DNA from: Spirogloea muscicola
Taxonomy: Eukaryota > Streptophyta > Zygnematophyceae > Spirogloeales > Spirogloeaceae
Reading direction: 5' to 3'
NCBI GenBank assembly: GCA_009602725.1
Contig: WELB01000114.1
Location: forward strand, 384,236 to 435,829
Length of the DNA: 51,594 bases
Made by a program: the position numbers and the translations under genes. Every line of letters begins with the position of its first letter. Positions within the stretch are counted from its first letter, which is position 1. The notes beneath the pieces were generated by a model, which worked only from the letters and a program-made list of their open reading frames with translations, made no database searches and was not told the DNA's origin. This document shows positions 1 through 18,454 of the stretch, one piece after another.

Positions 1-29
1 CCCCCCCCCCGCCCCCCGGCGGCCGCGCC

Positions 30-6766
<6,737 letters not shown>

Positions 6767-7894
6767 CCCATCGTCCACCTCGTGGTGCATGGGCTCTTGC
6801 CTGGCTCTCAGATCTGGGTGAGCCCCACCTCGTGGTGCAGCTTCTACACGATCTCGCTTCTCAGCAGTTAGGCTCCCTTTCCATCAAGAGATTCTCCGAA
6901 AGGTGGAGGGGGAGCGTCCAACCCCTTCGCTGCCTACACAGGCGGCAGGACATTCCCCTTGGGGGGAAGGCAGGATATTCCTGTTAGGGGGAATGAGTGG
7001 AAGGGGGACTTCTAGTGGATGTTTCCATCATTGAAAGACACGAGCTACCTGTGCAGCTCCTGGGGGACAAGGAGAAGCATGACAGAGGGATTGCTCGAGT
7101 GTACACTAGAGGAGGCAAAACCATGCTACTGCGAATGGCTACTCATCAAATCCCAGTCAAAACTTGCTAGTCGTATTTAGCAGCTGGGGAGATGTATGCT
7201 CGGGGCTGTGGCTGTGTGCCCAGCACATATGAGTAAGCAAGAGGGTGGAAGGCACAGCTGAAAACACGGAGAAGCTCTTACCAAAGGAGGAGGTGGCGTT
7301 TAGAAGGCCAGCTGGTAGGAAGGATGTACCCAAGCAGGACAAAAGTTGCCCCGCCAAGACTACACAGTGTTACAGGAGGTTCAAAAGCCAAGTACTCGGA
7401 TGAAGGTGCGGACTGGTCCACGCGCCCACCTCTAAGTGGGTGGTCACTTTTGTAATTGACGATTGAAGCAGATAGATTTGTACCGACTGCTGAGGGTATG
7501 CCAGTCACACTTCCTGCTGCGGTAGACTGCGTGGTTTAAATTACAGGGCGTTTGAGACTTGGTGGCTTCACCCTTTCCAGCAGCTTGTTCGGCGAGCGGT
7601 AAGTTGGCGTCAACGGCAGCAGGGCGAGCAGCCCGGTCCCATAACTGCCAATGTGCTCGTCACAGATGTGTTGACTGCACCTTGCCATTTCGCTCCAGCG
7701 TACCCAGGCGGTCGTGGCACGTTCTATGGGCAGGCCGTGTCTTGGTTGTTGCCTCTGGGCTTTGGCGTGGCGACTCTTCCCGGCTGCTACTTTACTCCAA
7801 GTTGTGACTATTGACTAGAAATTACTGAGCACCCATGCGTAGTAGCTCATGTGTCTGCGCTCTGCGGCCCTCTCGGACCTTGTTCAACATTTTA
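6767..7894. other. Spacer downstream of P5CS without recognised gene
   Basis: Only short overlapping reading frames without recognisable protein motifs are present. There is a local near-duplication, GGCGGCAGGACATTCCCCTT followed by GGCAGGATATTCCTGTTAGG, at about 6941-6991. The P5CS 3' untranslated region must lie at its start. Confidence 0.5.
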
Positions 7895-8120
7895 TTAAAG
7901 CTTTTGCGCCCTTCTCAAAGGGCTGCTCCTTTCTGAAGAAATAATAGCCGCATAGCAGCCCCCCTGCCAGTAGCTGGAGGTGGCAGCCAGGGCATGGCCA
8001 GCACGCAAATGACAGGTGTGAGCCAAAGAGCGCTGCAGGGAAGCCCTATGCGGCGGCGCACAGGGCCAGAGAGTCTGCGGCTTTGAAAGGCAGCCTGCTC
8101 CCCTTGCCCTGCTCCCCAAG
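7895..8120 (-). mobile_element. Decayed LINE reverse-transcriptase C-terminal fragment
   Basis: Read on the minus strand, this gives a degenerate copy of the C-terminal block seen intact at 20180-20485 and 21763-22236: RASLQRSLAHTCHLRAGHAL corresponds to VSLQRSMAHALHLRAGRAL. The rest is frameshifted or diverged. Flanking text (CTCGGACCTTGTTCA, 7873-7887) resembles the sequence found next to other LINE tails in the window. This is an old, 5'-truncated insertion with no coding capacity. Confidence 0.6.
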
Positions 8121-8349
8121 CTGATTCTCCAGGTTAGCCCTGATCTGTTCGTTGTCACTTGCAGTCGTCCCCACTTCGGCCGGCTTTTGAACAGCTAGCT
8201 ACCTTACTGTTAGTTACTTCACAGTCACAGCCTCTTCTTTGTACGCCTTGCACAGCCCTCGTCCCCCTTGGAAGAGCTTACTTTTCTGCCTTAGCCCACC
8301 TTAGCCTAGGGCTTCGGTTTGCCCCAGTTTTTTTCTTTGCACTGGCGTT

Positions 8350-8411
8350 GGCCTGAACAGTGCATTGGCTCTATGTGGCCTCCCACTCCTACCATGCGCA
8401 CCGCGCGCCTT
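8350..8411 (-). repeat. Partial copy of the ~95-bp interspersed repeat (minus orientation)
   Basis: GCCTGAACAGTGCATTGGCT, then CATGCGCACCGCGCGCCTT, match the reverse complement of the repeat that is complete at 20849-20945. It lies about 160 bp upstream of the TAF7 start codon, so it is probably within the promoter or 5' leader of that gene. Confidence 0.65.
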
Positions 8412-8574
8412 GGTCCATTGACCGAGCCCAGCTGGCGCCCGCCGTGTGGCAAGGCAGCAGGCTGCCACTCACCTCCCCCCCAAACCCCCCCGGCACCCCG
8501 CTCCCGGCTCGCCTCCCCTGCCTTGACCCCGCGCCCCCACCCGCTCGCCCCGGCCTGCGCTCGCCTCTGCCGCC

Positions 8575-9975
8575 ATGGAAGAGCACTTTGTGCTGCGCGT
8601 GCCGCCGGACGTTGCGGCGCGCCTCCACGCCCTCCTCTCTGCACCCTCCTCCTCCTCCGCCGCCGACGCCGCACCTCCCGACCTGCCCCTCGACCTCGCC
8701 TTCCACGGCACGCCCCCTCCTCGCCCGCTCCTCCTGCTGCCAGCTGCAGCTTTCCGCAGCGCGGCGCGCGCCATGCGCCTCCCTCCTCGCCCACGACCGC
8801 CCGCTGCATCGTACACCCGGCCTTGCCGCGGCACGCCACCGCAGCAGCGCCGTCGGAGCAGGCGCTGGGCTTGCTGGGGCCGGCACAGACAGCCGGCTGG
8901 CCGGCGGCTTCTCACTCGCTCTCTCCCAGCCCCTGAACCCGCCCTCGGCCTGCCGGAGAAGATGCCTCAAGCTCCCCGCGGCCGCGCAGCCCAATGGCAC
9001 TCTCCAGCAGGTGCCGCCTCCGGCGAGGTTCGAAGCTACGATGGTTGGGACGCCTCACATCTGCGGTGCGTGGTGCTGTGGCAGAGGACGGCAGGTCGGG
9101 CACCTTCACGGTAGGCGACCAGGAGCTTCCCGCGTACCTCCTGGACCTCCCCTGCGTCGTCGAGTCGTTCAAGACCTACGATGACAACACGCTCATCAAG
9201 ACTGCGGACGTCGGCCAGGTCGCCAGACTCCCTTGTCGCGACAACACTGTGCTTGCTGCTTTGTGAGCTCGACGGGGCTCGGGGGCTCGGAGGCTACTCT
9301 GAACCAGCGGGGCGGCGCATGCGCTCGTTGTGGGCCCCTCTTTCGCTGCAGATGATAGTGGTGCAGAGGCCCGAGGACGCGCCACCTCAAGGGCCCGAGT
9401 GCCGACATGGCCTCACGCCGCCGATGCGGGATGCTCGACGCCGCCGATTCCGACGGGACCCCGACCTCGACGTCAGTACCCTTGCATCAGGAGCCACTGG
9501 CTGCCCTCTGCGGACCTGCGCAGCGGTGCAGGCGCAGACGGAGCCTTGCTCTGGGCGGGCTGTGCCGTGCTGGTGTGGCAGCTGTGGCTGTGCTCGGCTG
9601 CCGCATTTGCTGCGCCGACTCCAGCGAGTGCATGGTGTGGGCAGGGCCAGCAGGGCCGGCGAAGAGTGCTGCTGCTGGGCTGCTGACGCCGCGGGGCTGC
9701 GGGCGGGGGGGTGCAGCCGGAGCTGGTGGCCAAAGTGGAGAAGGACTTGCAGAGCATCATGGCGGGGGGCTCGGCCGCGGGAGTCGATATCCTCTCTCGC
9801 GCGCGGGTGACGGGCTGGTGCGGGGCCGTAGGGGTGCAGAAGGGGGAGGAGCAGTGGTGGGGGTGGGTCGCCTTGACGGGGGGCAGGATGGGGAGGTGCA
9901 CAGGAGGAGCTGGTGGCGCAGGAGGTGGACGCGGAGGACGAGGAGGGCGGCGAGGCGGGCGGCGGCGGGCGGTGA
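8575..9975 (+). CDS. TAF7: Transcription initiation factor TFIID subunit 7
   Basis: A TFIID subunit that works in RNA polymerase II preinitiation-complex assembly in the nucleus. Exons: 8575-8707, 9085-9218, 9352-9471, 9717-9806, 9904-9975; phases close to 182 aa. The N-terminus MEEHFVLRVPP, the block EDGRSGTFTVGDQELPA, then LLDLPCVVESFKTYDDNTL and KTADVGQ form the TAFII55 N-terminal domain. CRHGLTPPMRDARRRRFRR and PELVAKVEKDLQSIMAGG follow as in plant TAF7. The last exon is acidic (EEVDAEDEEGGE-like) and Gly-rich. The first intron must use a GC donor (ACG^GCACGC at 8707/8708), because only that junction restores the conserved LAFH-EDGR join. The last exon rests on splice signals and acidic character only and is less certain. 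The gene ends about 170 bp before the N gap. Confidence 0.9.
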
Positions 9976-10144
9976 GGGAGGGGCCGACCGGCGGAGCGGC
10001 GGAGGCGGCGGAGCGGCGGCGGGTGGGCAAGACGGAGTGGGCGACGGGCGGCGACTGGCGACCGGCGACCCGACGGTTGCTGGGATTGCTGGGGGCGGGG
10101 GAGGGCCCGGGCCGCCTCCCCGGGGTCAACGCCCCCCCGCCGCC

Positions 10145-10483
10145 NNNNNNNNNNNNNNNNNNNNNNNNNNNNNNNNNNNNNNNNNNNNNNNNNNNNNNNN
10201 NNNNNNNNNNNNNNNNNNNNNNNNNNNNNNNNNNNNNNNNNNNNNNNNNNNNNNNNNNNNNNNNNNNNNNNNNNNNNNNNNNNNNNNNNNNNNNNNNNNN
10301 NNNNNNNNNNNNNNNNNNNNNNNNNNNNNNNNNNNNNNNNNNNNNNNNNNNNNNNNNNNNNNNNNNNNNNNNNNNNNNNNNNNNNNNNNNNNNNNNNNNN
10401 NNNNNNNNNNNNNNNNNNNNNNNNNNNNNNNNNNNNNNNNNNNNNNNNNNNNNNNNNNNNNNNNNNNNNNNNNNNNNNNNNNN
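10145..10483. other. Assembly gap (339 N)
   Basis: An N run inside very GC-rich sequence. It lies between the TAF7 stop and the first recognised WRKY exon, so it probably hides the WRKY promoter and perhaps its first coding part. Long reading frames that run through it are artefacts. Confidence 0.99.
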
Positions 10484-10582
10484 GCCGCCGCCACGGCTCC
10501 CGGCCCGGGCCCAGCCGCCGCGCCGCCCGACGCCAGCCCTCCGCAGGTGCCCGCGCCCTCCACTGCCGCCCATCCTCCGCAG

Positions 10583-13178
10583 ATGGTGTGCTCTGCTCTG
10601 GCGGCGCGGAGCACCAGCACTCGCTTGCACGCGCACTCGGGCTGCCTCGTGCCTCCGTGCCTGTGCCTGGCCCTCGCGCACCCTCTCGCAGCGCCGCCCC
10701 ATGCTGACAGGAGACAGCACCCGCTGACACCGGACGGCCCTGCATACCACGCGCAGGCCACTCCAAAGTCCTGGCTGCTCCCGCCGCCGCCGCCGCCGGG
10801 AGCCGGCGCTGCCCGCTGGCCGCTCGGGGCGCCCAATCTGCCCCAGGCGCCCAGCAGCAGTCTCCCGCCGCCCTCTCGCAGCCCGGGCTCCCGAAGCGGC
10901 GCCGGCGCCGAGCAGACCGCGGGCGACCGCGGGCCCGGCAGAAGCAGCAGCTGGAAGCCCTTCTTCGAGAGGGTGCAGTCGGCGCCGCTGCCCACGCCGG
11001 ACGATGACAGCCGCGAGCTGCAGGAGGAGGCCAGGTACTCGCGGAGCGTGTCCGGCGAGCTCGTTGCAGCAAGCGCTTCTGCACCAGCCCGCCCGGATCC
11101 TCCCGGCGTTGCTCAGAACCCCACCCCGGCATCGGCCAAAGATGGGCCAGCTGAAGACGACAGGGGACCAGGAGACCACACCAAGGAGGCGGCACCGAGC
11201 GCAAAGAAGGAGCGGCATGGGACCAGCAGCGTGCAGGAGAAGAGGCAGAAGACAAGCCATGGCTCCGAGGGTGACATGATTGGCAGGAAGGCTCGGGTGT
11301 CTGTCAGAGCGCGGTCTACAGGTCCCACGGTACCATCGCTGGCCGACGCCCTTGTCTGCAGAGAGCTTGTGGCCTTCAGCTGCTGACGCACCTTCTTCGA
11401 TGCGCCACAGACAAAGTGCAGGACTGTGCATCAGTTATGATGCTGGCTCCATATAACACCACTCCTGGTCCTGGTTGTGCTCAGAAGGTCTCGTGTGCTT
11501 TTCCGCGCGCGCACGTGCAGGTCAGCGATGGGTGCCAGTGGAGAAAATATGGCCAGAAGATGGCCAAGGGGAACCCTTGCCCTCGCGCATACTACCGCTG
11601 CACAGTTGTTCCAGGCTGCCCTGTCCGCAAGCAGGTGCATTTGCCCCTGCATGCCATCCCTGGAGCCGTTTTCCCCATCCATCCTTTGAAGGGACCCCGA
11701 TGGCGCCTCGGAGAATATAGCTGAGGGACAGAGCAAGTTTCAGGCGGTTGCTTGTACTCCTCCTGACTGGCAGCTTGACAGCTCAGGAGGTCCACATACC
11801 GCTTCAGCATCCGAGGCTGCCCACATGTTTTGCTGCGTGACGATACGTCCTTCTCTCTTGCTGCTGCCAGGTGCAAAGGTGTGCTGATGATAACACAGTG
11901 CTCATCACAACGTACGAGGGCCTGCACAACCACCCGCTGCCTCCCCTGGCCTCGGCCATGGCCGCCACAACTTCGGCTGCCGCCTCAATGATCCTCTCTG
12001 GCTCCACTTCCTCCTGCGAGATCTCCATCCCTCAGCCCCCCCTTCTCATCTCAGGTAGGGGTGCTCCTCAAGCATGCATCTGTGTCACCATGGCAACTCC
12101 CCAAATGACTGAAGCAGGGAGTCTCTTCGATGCTGAAGCTTTAGGTCACGCCAATCAAAAGGTCATGCACGGGAATGCTTGCATTGTCCGAAGATGCAAA
12201 TTCGTAGAGGCGAAAAGCTGGCAGAGTCGAGACTTGACCCTGCTGTGGTGGTGCATGTGCTGTGGGCCTGCAGGCCCTCCTCCAGGGGCTGCAGCTCCTG
12301 CTGCCTTCACCACAGCCTTCTGCACCTCCTCGACCTCGCAATCTGCGCCTCCAGCATTGGCCATCTCGTCCACCGTTCCCTCCGTGTCATCCAACCATTC
12401 CAACATCATGCTGGACCTCACCCAGCAGAGCGCGTTTGCCAGCCCGTACATGGGCTTCATCATGAGCCTGGACAGCCAGGGGAAGGCCGTCAGCCACCAG
12501 GGGCAGCCACTACACCTGCAAAACATCGCATTCCCTCACCCTGCCCCAAATGGTGGCCCGATGCTATCGCTGGGGCCCCCTGGCGCTGGCGCCGTACTTG
12601 CAGGTGGCAGTGCGACGGACATGGCCACTGCAAGCCAGCACTGGGGCTATACTTCGGGAGTCACGCTGACGCTGGGCCCTTCGCCCACCTCCCCACTGCA
12701 GACTGCCGCCAATACGACTGCGAGCACGCCCGGCCTCCAGAAGCCGATAGCTTACCGCCAGGCCGATCTGGCCACGGCCGCGCCTTGGCGAGGGGGCCCA
12801 GTGCACAATACACCACAGAGCTGGCTGACCAGGCCAGTTGCCATGCCGTCAGGTGTGGTAGCCCCGTCACCACTGCCTCCAGCTTCTACCACGATAAGTG
12901 CGCCGGCAGACGGTGATACACACTCTAGCCCTGCACCCGCCAACTGCAGCTCCCCATCCAAGAGCACCTCAGACCTTCAAGACATGCTTGGAGCAGCCCT
13001 GCGCAAGGATCCAAGTATGACCGAGGCTCTGGCAGCTGCCATTTCCTCAATTGTCGCTTCTCCCCGGAGGGCTGCCACTAGTGGCGTGGAGCAGCCTGAG
13101 AATGTTGCCCAGATCATACCTCAACCCTCAGAACGACCCCAGGAGAGTGCTGCTACTTCGGCTGCTGCCTCTGCCTGA
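10583..13178 (+). CDS. WRKY transcription factor, group IIb type (5' end uncertain)
   Basis: A sequence-specific transcription factor expected to bind W-box DNA. Recognised exons: about 10583-11329, 11521-11634, 11871-12054, 12274-13178. The basic segment [10 protein letters not shown] leads into the WRKY domain: [19 protein letters not shown], then zinc ligands C-X5-C (CTVVPGC) and HNH ([10 protein letters not shown]). An intron falls exactly before the V of CPVRKQ^V, phase 0; this is the V-type intron that defines land-plant groups IIa and IIb. Further group IIb marks follow: [23 protein letters not shown], and the C-terminal [13 protein letters not shown]. The intron 12055-12273 is a multiple of three and open, so its retention would also be read through. 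The start at ATG 10583 is only the first in-frame Met after the gap; the true start may lie within the gap. The N-terminal part is Pro/Ala/Ser-rich and low in recognisable motifs. Confidence 0.85.
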
Positions 13179-14099
13179 GCCTGTCTGGCTTACAACTGCT
13201 TCCTGTGGTGACTTGCTCTGGAATGTCTGCATCCTCTCGACACCAACCGACAGCAGACAGATACACACGTGTTGAGTTCACATGTGGCAGCCTGTATATT
13301 TAGCAGGCATCTCACACTTGCGTATGACAGGAGGAGCTTCTCTCTCTCAAAAGCAACTCTTCACAGGTGGAGATCTAGCTACTGCATCTTGCCTTATCAA
13401 TTGTAGGCCTCATGCCTCAAGGCTGGGACCTGTCATTTGCTAGTAGGCTTCAGTTGGATCGATTAGAGCACATTAGCGATTTTAACAGTCATTCTGAAGG
13501 CATTGACGGTGTACACTACAGTCAGTGTCCTGCTTATCCAAGCCTAGTGACGCCCAGCCTTTGCAGTGGTGGTGCATCAACAATAACTTGGGTGCAGTAC
13601 TGTCTACAGTACTGCACATGTTGTGACATATCTGCAGCCCTCCATGAGAAGCCCTTCTTCTCAACTTCCCCCCATTTTGCTATGTCGCCAAGTGAAAAAT
13701 GGTCTAGCTATTCTTCAGAGCTGGCAACTGGCCTCTGAGCAGCTTCCGCAGCTCTGTCTGCCTGTGACATTTGTACAATGAGGGTCTTCACGTCCCTGCA
13801 AGTTTGGGGGGTTCATGAGAACGTCAGGACCCATTTCAGTTGAGTGCTCGAGTGCATTTTCAACAAGGTCAACTCTGGGTAGACATTGTGCACGCACAAT
13901 GCAAGCAACGGCGACACTTCAAGATGCAAACATCCACCAATATTGGATGGAGTGGTGGCAAATATATCGAAAGCATATGCTTAGAGCAATCCGGCTATCA
14001 GCACGTCCCCAACTGCAAATGAACTTGTCAAAGTCCCGGAGTAAGCATAGCAACCCTTCTGATATGAACTTCAGCTTCTACGATGTCAATGGCCAAGGC
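13179..14099. other. Convergent spacer between WRKY and the minus-strand HugZ-like gene
   Basis: It holds the 3' ends of two convergently transcribed genes. Small reading frames on both strands lack recognisable motifs. I see no repeat module or RNA gene here. Confidence 0.5.
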
Positions 14100-17000
14100 T
14101 TACTTGCGATCCTCAGCTGGTCGAGGGAATGGAATGAAAAGCTTGAAGATTTGTCCATCATGCATCACCTGCACATCCCCATGAAGGATGAAGGACTTCG
14201 GACGCTCAAGGCCAATACATGGCCAGTCTTCATAAGCGTGCAAAGAATGCACAACAAACAGGCCTTCCTCTAGACAAGTTGGAGGATGAGTAAGACACAA
14301 GGGTGTGCACAAAAGTAACGAGATATAAAAGGATTAAGGGAAACATAATAGGATGATCTGATGGTAGCTTGATGAGTCAGACACTGCATCACCCCTTACC
14401 TCAACTCTGAGGCCATATCGGTCCAACGTCACAAGCTTTGCTGAGCTAGGCTGCAGATGCAAGAATGCAGTCAGTCTTTACTGTACCTGCAAACTTTGGC
14501 ATGACAAGAGGCTGACATGTCATCAGGTCTAATATGAGGCACTTCTGTGACGCTCACCTTGAAATCAAATACATTCTCCACCATTGCTATCATGGAGTCT
14601 GTGTGATCCTTGTTCATGTGAGCCTACAACACAATCAGACAAGAAAGGTGAGATTTTCCAGATGCATTGCAAGCCTCTCTGGCCTGCTTGTGATGAGCCC
14701 TTAAAGCCCATCTTGTCAGCTTCATAACATTCCTGTGTGATATGTCACTGCACACAAGGTGTGACCAATGTGCTGCATGTTCGAGCACAAGTGCCCCTGC
14801 CAAAGCCGCAAAGGCTACTCGTGAGCTTAGGCAGCGTACGAATGACATGCGGAGCCTCTTGTTCTACTTCAAAGTAATAATTCCATAGTAGAGATCCACT
14901 ATACCAGTGCTGGCCTAACGACAACAGAATGACAACAAGAGCTAGGACAGGGTGTAACTCATGTTTTACATTCAACCCAGCAAGATTGGTCACAGGCACT
15001 GACCGCAATGGGAGCTTCCCACGATGATATGGGATCAGGCTGTGCAGCAGCAAACTCGTCCTTGCCAAATTCTGCAAGACAGGAGAAGTCGGAGAAATCA
15101 ATTTCATTTGAGGAGTTCAAGCAAAGAGATGTCATGAGTCTGTCACCCCGTGTAATCTGAAAATGCTTCATTGGATCTCAGCCACCCATGTGACCAGTGA
15201 CAGCGCCCTTCTGCCTGGCACACCAGGTTCTTTATTTTGTATATCTGAGCAGGAATCCAGCCTCACAGTCATGAAGAACACTCTGCTCTAGCAGCCAATG
15301 AATAAAAAAGAATGTGTCAAATGCAGATAAGGCAGGCCATAACTTACTGACCTGCCACAGATGCTCCCATGGCCATTGTGGCAATGTTGGCTGTCAAGCG
15401 GATGCGAAAGGGCTCAATGCGTATGAAGCAGAAGTCCCCAAAATCAACCTGCAGTGCAAGGTGTCGAGCAATCACATATGACTTCCTTCTGCAGTATAAG
15501 GCCGTGCGGCATGCGGTTTGCAGTAAAAGAGGTAACACTTTGACACTGCTGAGCACAGTGTGGAAGGGTCTTCTTTCGAAGACTAAAGCATGACAGCAGA
15601 TTGGACTCAATCCCCTCTTTCTCACAATCGATAGGATGTGCATTCTTACTAATCTCAGAGGGAAGTAAGCCAAAGAGCAGGTACTTCAATGAGGGTTTAC
15701 CCAAAAAGCCTCAGGATTCTTCTTCAAGTAGGCATCTCTCACCACTGCAATTTCTGTTTGTGGCACCTGCAGCATGGCTGTGTAAATTGCCTGTGTTGAG
15801 CAGTACTCCTTGGAAATCTTGTTGCATCCAGGACACTGCAAGGGCATCTGAGCTCGTGTTGTGGGGGCAAAACTGCATAGCTTACCTTGATTGCATCTCC
15901 CACTATTGTCACGAGCGTATCACTTGCATCTCTTTGGACGAGGAGAGAGCACCTAGGATTTTCCTCCAGGTCCTGCTTAGTGAGATTGGTCAAGGAAGTG
16001 AAAGTCAGTCATCCAGCGCAAGAGGCTTCCTCATATTGGCAAGTTTGATGGGGAGGTGATTTGTATCTTACCAACAGAAGCAGCCCACTGCTGCCATGCA
16101 GGTGTGACTTACTGCAGACATGCAGCTTTTTTTAATGGCAAATGCACACACAGTACCCTGCAGCAAGAAGGTTCTCAGGTGGCTGCCTTGGTGTGGAGCG
16201 ATAGAGAGCTGACTGCTAGCACCGGCCTCCCTCTGAGGTCAGAAGCAAAGCCCACTCTTGAGCCAAATGGGTAACCTTCAAGTTTCTGCACACAAGGGAG
16301 AGGCCACAATACCTCACTTGGATGCACTACATGATGTTGATAGCTGGCGCAGAACCTCGAAGCGGCATGTATCAGTATTGTCCCTTTGGAATACCATGCT
16401 GCCATAGGACTGTGCGTAGAGGAATGTTGATGAGGCTTTGGTTACATCGAGGAGAGAGACAAGGGCACAAGACCTTTGAGAAGGTTGAGAGTGTGCCCGT
16501 CAGACTTTTCTCGACAGCAGTCCTTGCTTCTTCCAGTGCTGAAAGCTTCACAGCAGACCTCTGAAACAACAGCAAGAGTTGGAAGAAAGTCACAAGGGCA
16601 GTACGGGGGCCTCGTGACCAATCAAGGGTCGCCTTCAGACGTTGTGCCCACCAAGCGGAACTTGTTTGACAGGATATCAGCAGTGAATAGGATATCCTGC
16701 ATGAGCACGCAAGAGCAGCAAGGCATGTGAACCTGGTGGGCTTGTATCCGCTGCCAAAAGTCGACGCCCTCCTGCACTTCCGCAGGCTGAGCAAGCACAC
16801 ACCACCAGCCAGTCAGTTCGAGTGCTGCACTGATTTTGAGGAGTGTAGAGCTCCACGTCAGTAACTGGTGAAGGGCGAACGATCCAGGACCCTTGTGGAT
16901 GGCTCTTGCCGCTTCTGACTTCTGCTATTCCCAGCTCCAAACAAGAACGAGGTGGCTGCAACAACTCCGTCTGGTCTTCATTGCAGTCCGGCAGAGGAAC

Positions 17001-17390
17001 GCGTGTGCTAGAGGCGACTGGGGCCGGAGTGAAAGTTGCAGTATTCGACTGCATCTGAGGCCCACGGCCTGCTGAGAAGTCAAATTGCCCGGCCCTGAAA
17101 GGCCGATGGGCGCTCCCGAGTACAGCAAGTAGAGCAAGGTTTGGAGGAGGAGGCTGTTCCTGCACGCATCCGAGGGATGCAAAGGGCACGGCCCTCACTG
17201 GCGGAGGAGCTCCGCTGGCTGTGGCCATGGATGTGGCGAGCCCGGGCACGGGTGTGGGCCTGGCCGCGCCTGCACACGGCAGGGTCGTGCGCCGGCGAGA
17301 GTGACGGCCTGCCGCCCTGAGGAGGGCCCAGTCGCGGCGCAAGGCAGCTGGAGGGGCGAGCAGGGCGCAGCCCAGCAGCAGGGTGGTCAT
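14100..17390 (-). CDS. HugZ-like FMN-type split-barrel/DUF2470 protein (GluTR-binding protein/HOZ family), chloroplast
   Basis: Minus-strand gene. Well-phased exons in transcript order: 16560-16474, 16285-16187, 15972-15886, 15766-15701, 15448-15352, 15071-15004, 14623-14558, 14450-14400, 14168-14100. The split barrel reads GTLSTFSK-KLEGYPFGSRV, GRPVLAVSSLSLHTK, ENPRCSLLVQRDASDTL, then AYLKKNPEAFW-VDFGDFCF and RIEPFRIRLTANIA. The DUF2470 part reads AHMNKDHTDSMIAMVEN, LVTLDRYGLRVE, FKLFIPFPRPAEDRK-stop. Land-plant relatives bind glutamyl-tRNA reductase in tetrapyrrole synthesis or degrade haem; I cannot say which applies here. The intron 16186-15973 needs a GC donor (AAG^GCAGCC) to avoid a stop. 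The N-terminal exon(s) up to ATG 17390 are Arg/Ser/Ala-rich like a plastid transit peptide. Their boundaries, including a likely exon near 16781-16650 (VDFWQRIQAHQ, LSNKFRL), are not settled. Confidence 0.8.
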
Positions 17391-17766
17391 GGCCGCGCCG
17401 CGGCACCCGCGTGGGGACCTGGGTGGGGCCCTGGCGTGCCGCGGGCGAGAGCCGGCGGGGCTGCCCGGGCCCTGGCTCCTTGCTCGGCCCTGGCGCGGAC
17501 AGCGGCCGCACTAGCTCAGCTCAGCCGTTGAGCTCGCACTGGCGCCTGCAGCAGCTCTCGCCCGTCGGTGGCTCGCATGCGCCCACGAAGCGCCTGGCTC
17601 TGTGGCGCCAGCACTCGGGGTTCACGGAAGCGCACGCTTCTGCAAAGCTGTTGAGCTTCAACTTGCGTGTACTGATTGATGCAAGGGAAGGCCAAAGAAA
17701 GCGGCTGGTGATATCAGAAAGAGCGGCTGTGAAAGCCAGCCAGATGCATACAGGTGTAAAGAGAGG

Positions 17767-17862
17767 AGAAGGCGCGCGGGGCGCATGAAATGAATGGGAG
17801 GCCAATGCAAGCTAATACATTGTGCAGGCAAAGCCTAGTGCAAACTAAACAAGGCCACATAA
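17767..17862 (+). repeat. ~95-bp interspersed repeat, full-length copy
   Basis: Starts with AGAAGGCGCGCGGGGCGCAT, passes through GGCCAATGCAAGCTAATACA and ends CAAACTAAACAAGGCCACAT. Near-identical copies lie at 20849-20945, 34915-34980 (cut short), 35273-35373 and, inverted, 38181-38278 and 8350-8411. It is directly followed by a LINE/hairpin block. The body is unrelated to the LINE reading frame. I see no clear tRNA-type A and B boxes, so the class is open (SINE, MITE or LINE 5' piece). Confidence 0.75.
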
Positions 17863-17939
17863 CACCTAAAGTAAGGTGCCTAGGGTGACATCAGTACCCA
17901 CGGGTGAGCACAAACAAATGTGTAAAGAAGAAGAAGTGG

Positions 17940-18342
17940 CACTGCCCACGGGCATTGTCCATTCTTTTTGGGCTGGCTTTGCCAGCCCCTCTTCCCGGCA
18001 GCTAGTCTGTCGGATCTGAGGCTCCTCACTCGTACTTATTGAGTGATCCATCCTCCCCCTGTTTTACCATTGCATCCTCAGGCCCCTTTGTAGCTGCTCA
18101 CCGCTCTTAGGCCCCTCTGAACCTTTGTGAATTCTTTTTGGGCTGGCTTTTCGCAGCCCTTGCCCCCATTGGGAGTGCCACTTCTTCTTCTTTATGGGCG
18201 AGCCTTCTTCTTCCACGGGGGCAAGGGCTGCAAAAAGCCAGCCCAAAATAGAATTGACAGGTTCGAAGGGGCCGAAAAAGCATTGAGCAGCTACAAAGGG
18301 GGTCTAAAGATGCTATGGTATAGCAGGGGGAGGATAAATCAC
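17940..18342 (+). repeat. Hairpin modules and LINE terminal tail
   Basis: The module at 17970-17988 is a perfect hairpin: 8-bp stem GGGCTGGC/GCCAGCCC with a TTT loop. It is followed by the last codons of the LINE ORF (ASLSDLRLLTR-Y-stop, stop at 18040-18042) and the LINE 3' flank GTGATCCATCCTCCCCCTG. Two further hairpins, at 18140-18159 and 18225-18244 (GGGCTG/CAGCCC stems), lie in opposite module orientations around TTCTTCTTC tracts. Confidence 0.7.
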
Positions 18343-18453
18343 TCAGTAGTTACGAGTGAGGAGCCTCAGATCCGACAGACTAGCTGCCGGGGAACTATCC
18401 CCCTGACGAAAGCCAGAGGCCGCAGCGAGAGCACGGCCAGCACGCAGATGCAG
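18343..18453 (-). mobile_element. LINE C-terminal tail (minus strand)
   Basis: Encodes LHLRAGRALAAASGF, then SLSDLRLLTRNY-stop on the minus strand, with the LINE 3' flank (AGGGGGAGGATAAATCACTC, reverse sense) to its left. Its 5' side joins directly to a hairpin module (GGCTCGCCCATTGAGGATAG, hairpin 18481-18499). The junction therefore truncates the LINE frame. Confidence 0.75.
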
Positions 18454-18454
18454 A

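Noticed and set aside
8306-9000. Minus-strand Arg/Gly-rich frames opposite TAF7 exon 1
   Set aside because: Shadow of GC-rich coding sequence; no motif and no conserved start.
9387-11386. Very long reading frames on both strands across the N gap
   Set aside because: They consist of Ns plus GC-rich low-complexity sequence. The TAF7 and WRKY exons explain the real coding parts.
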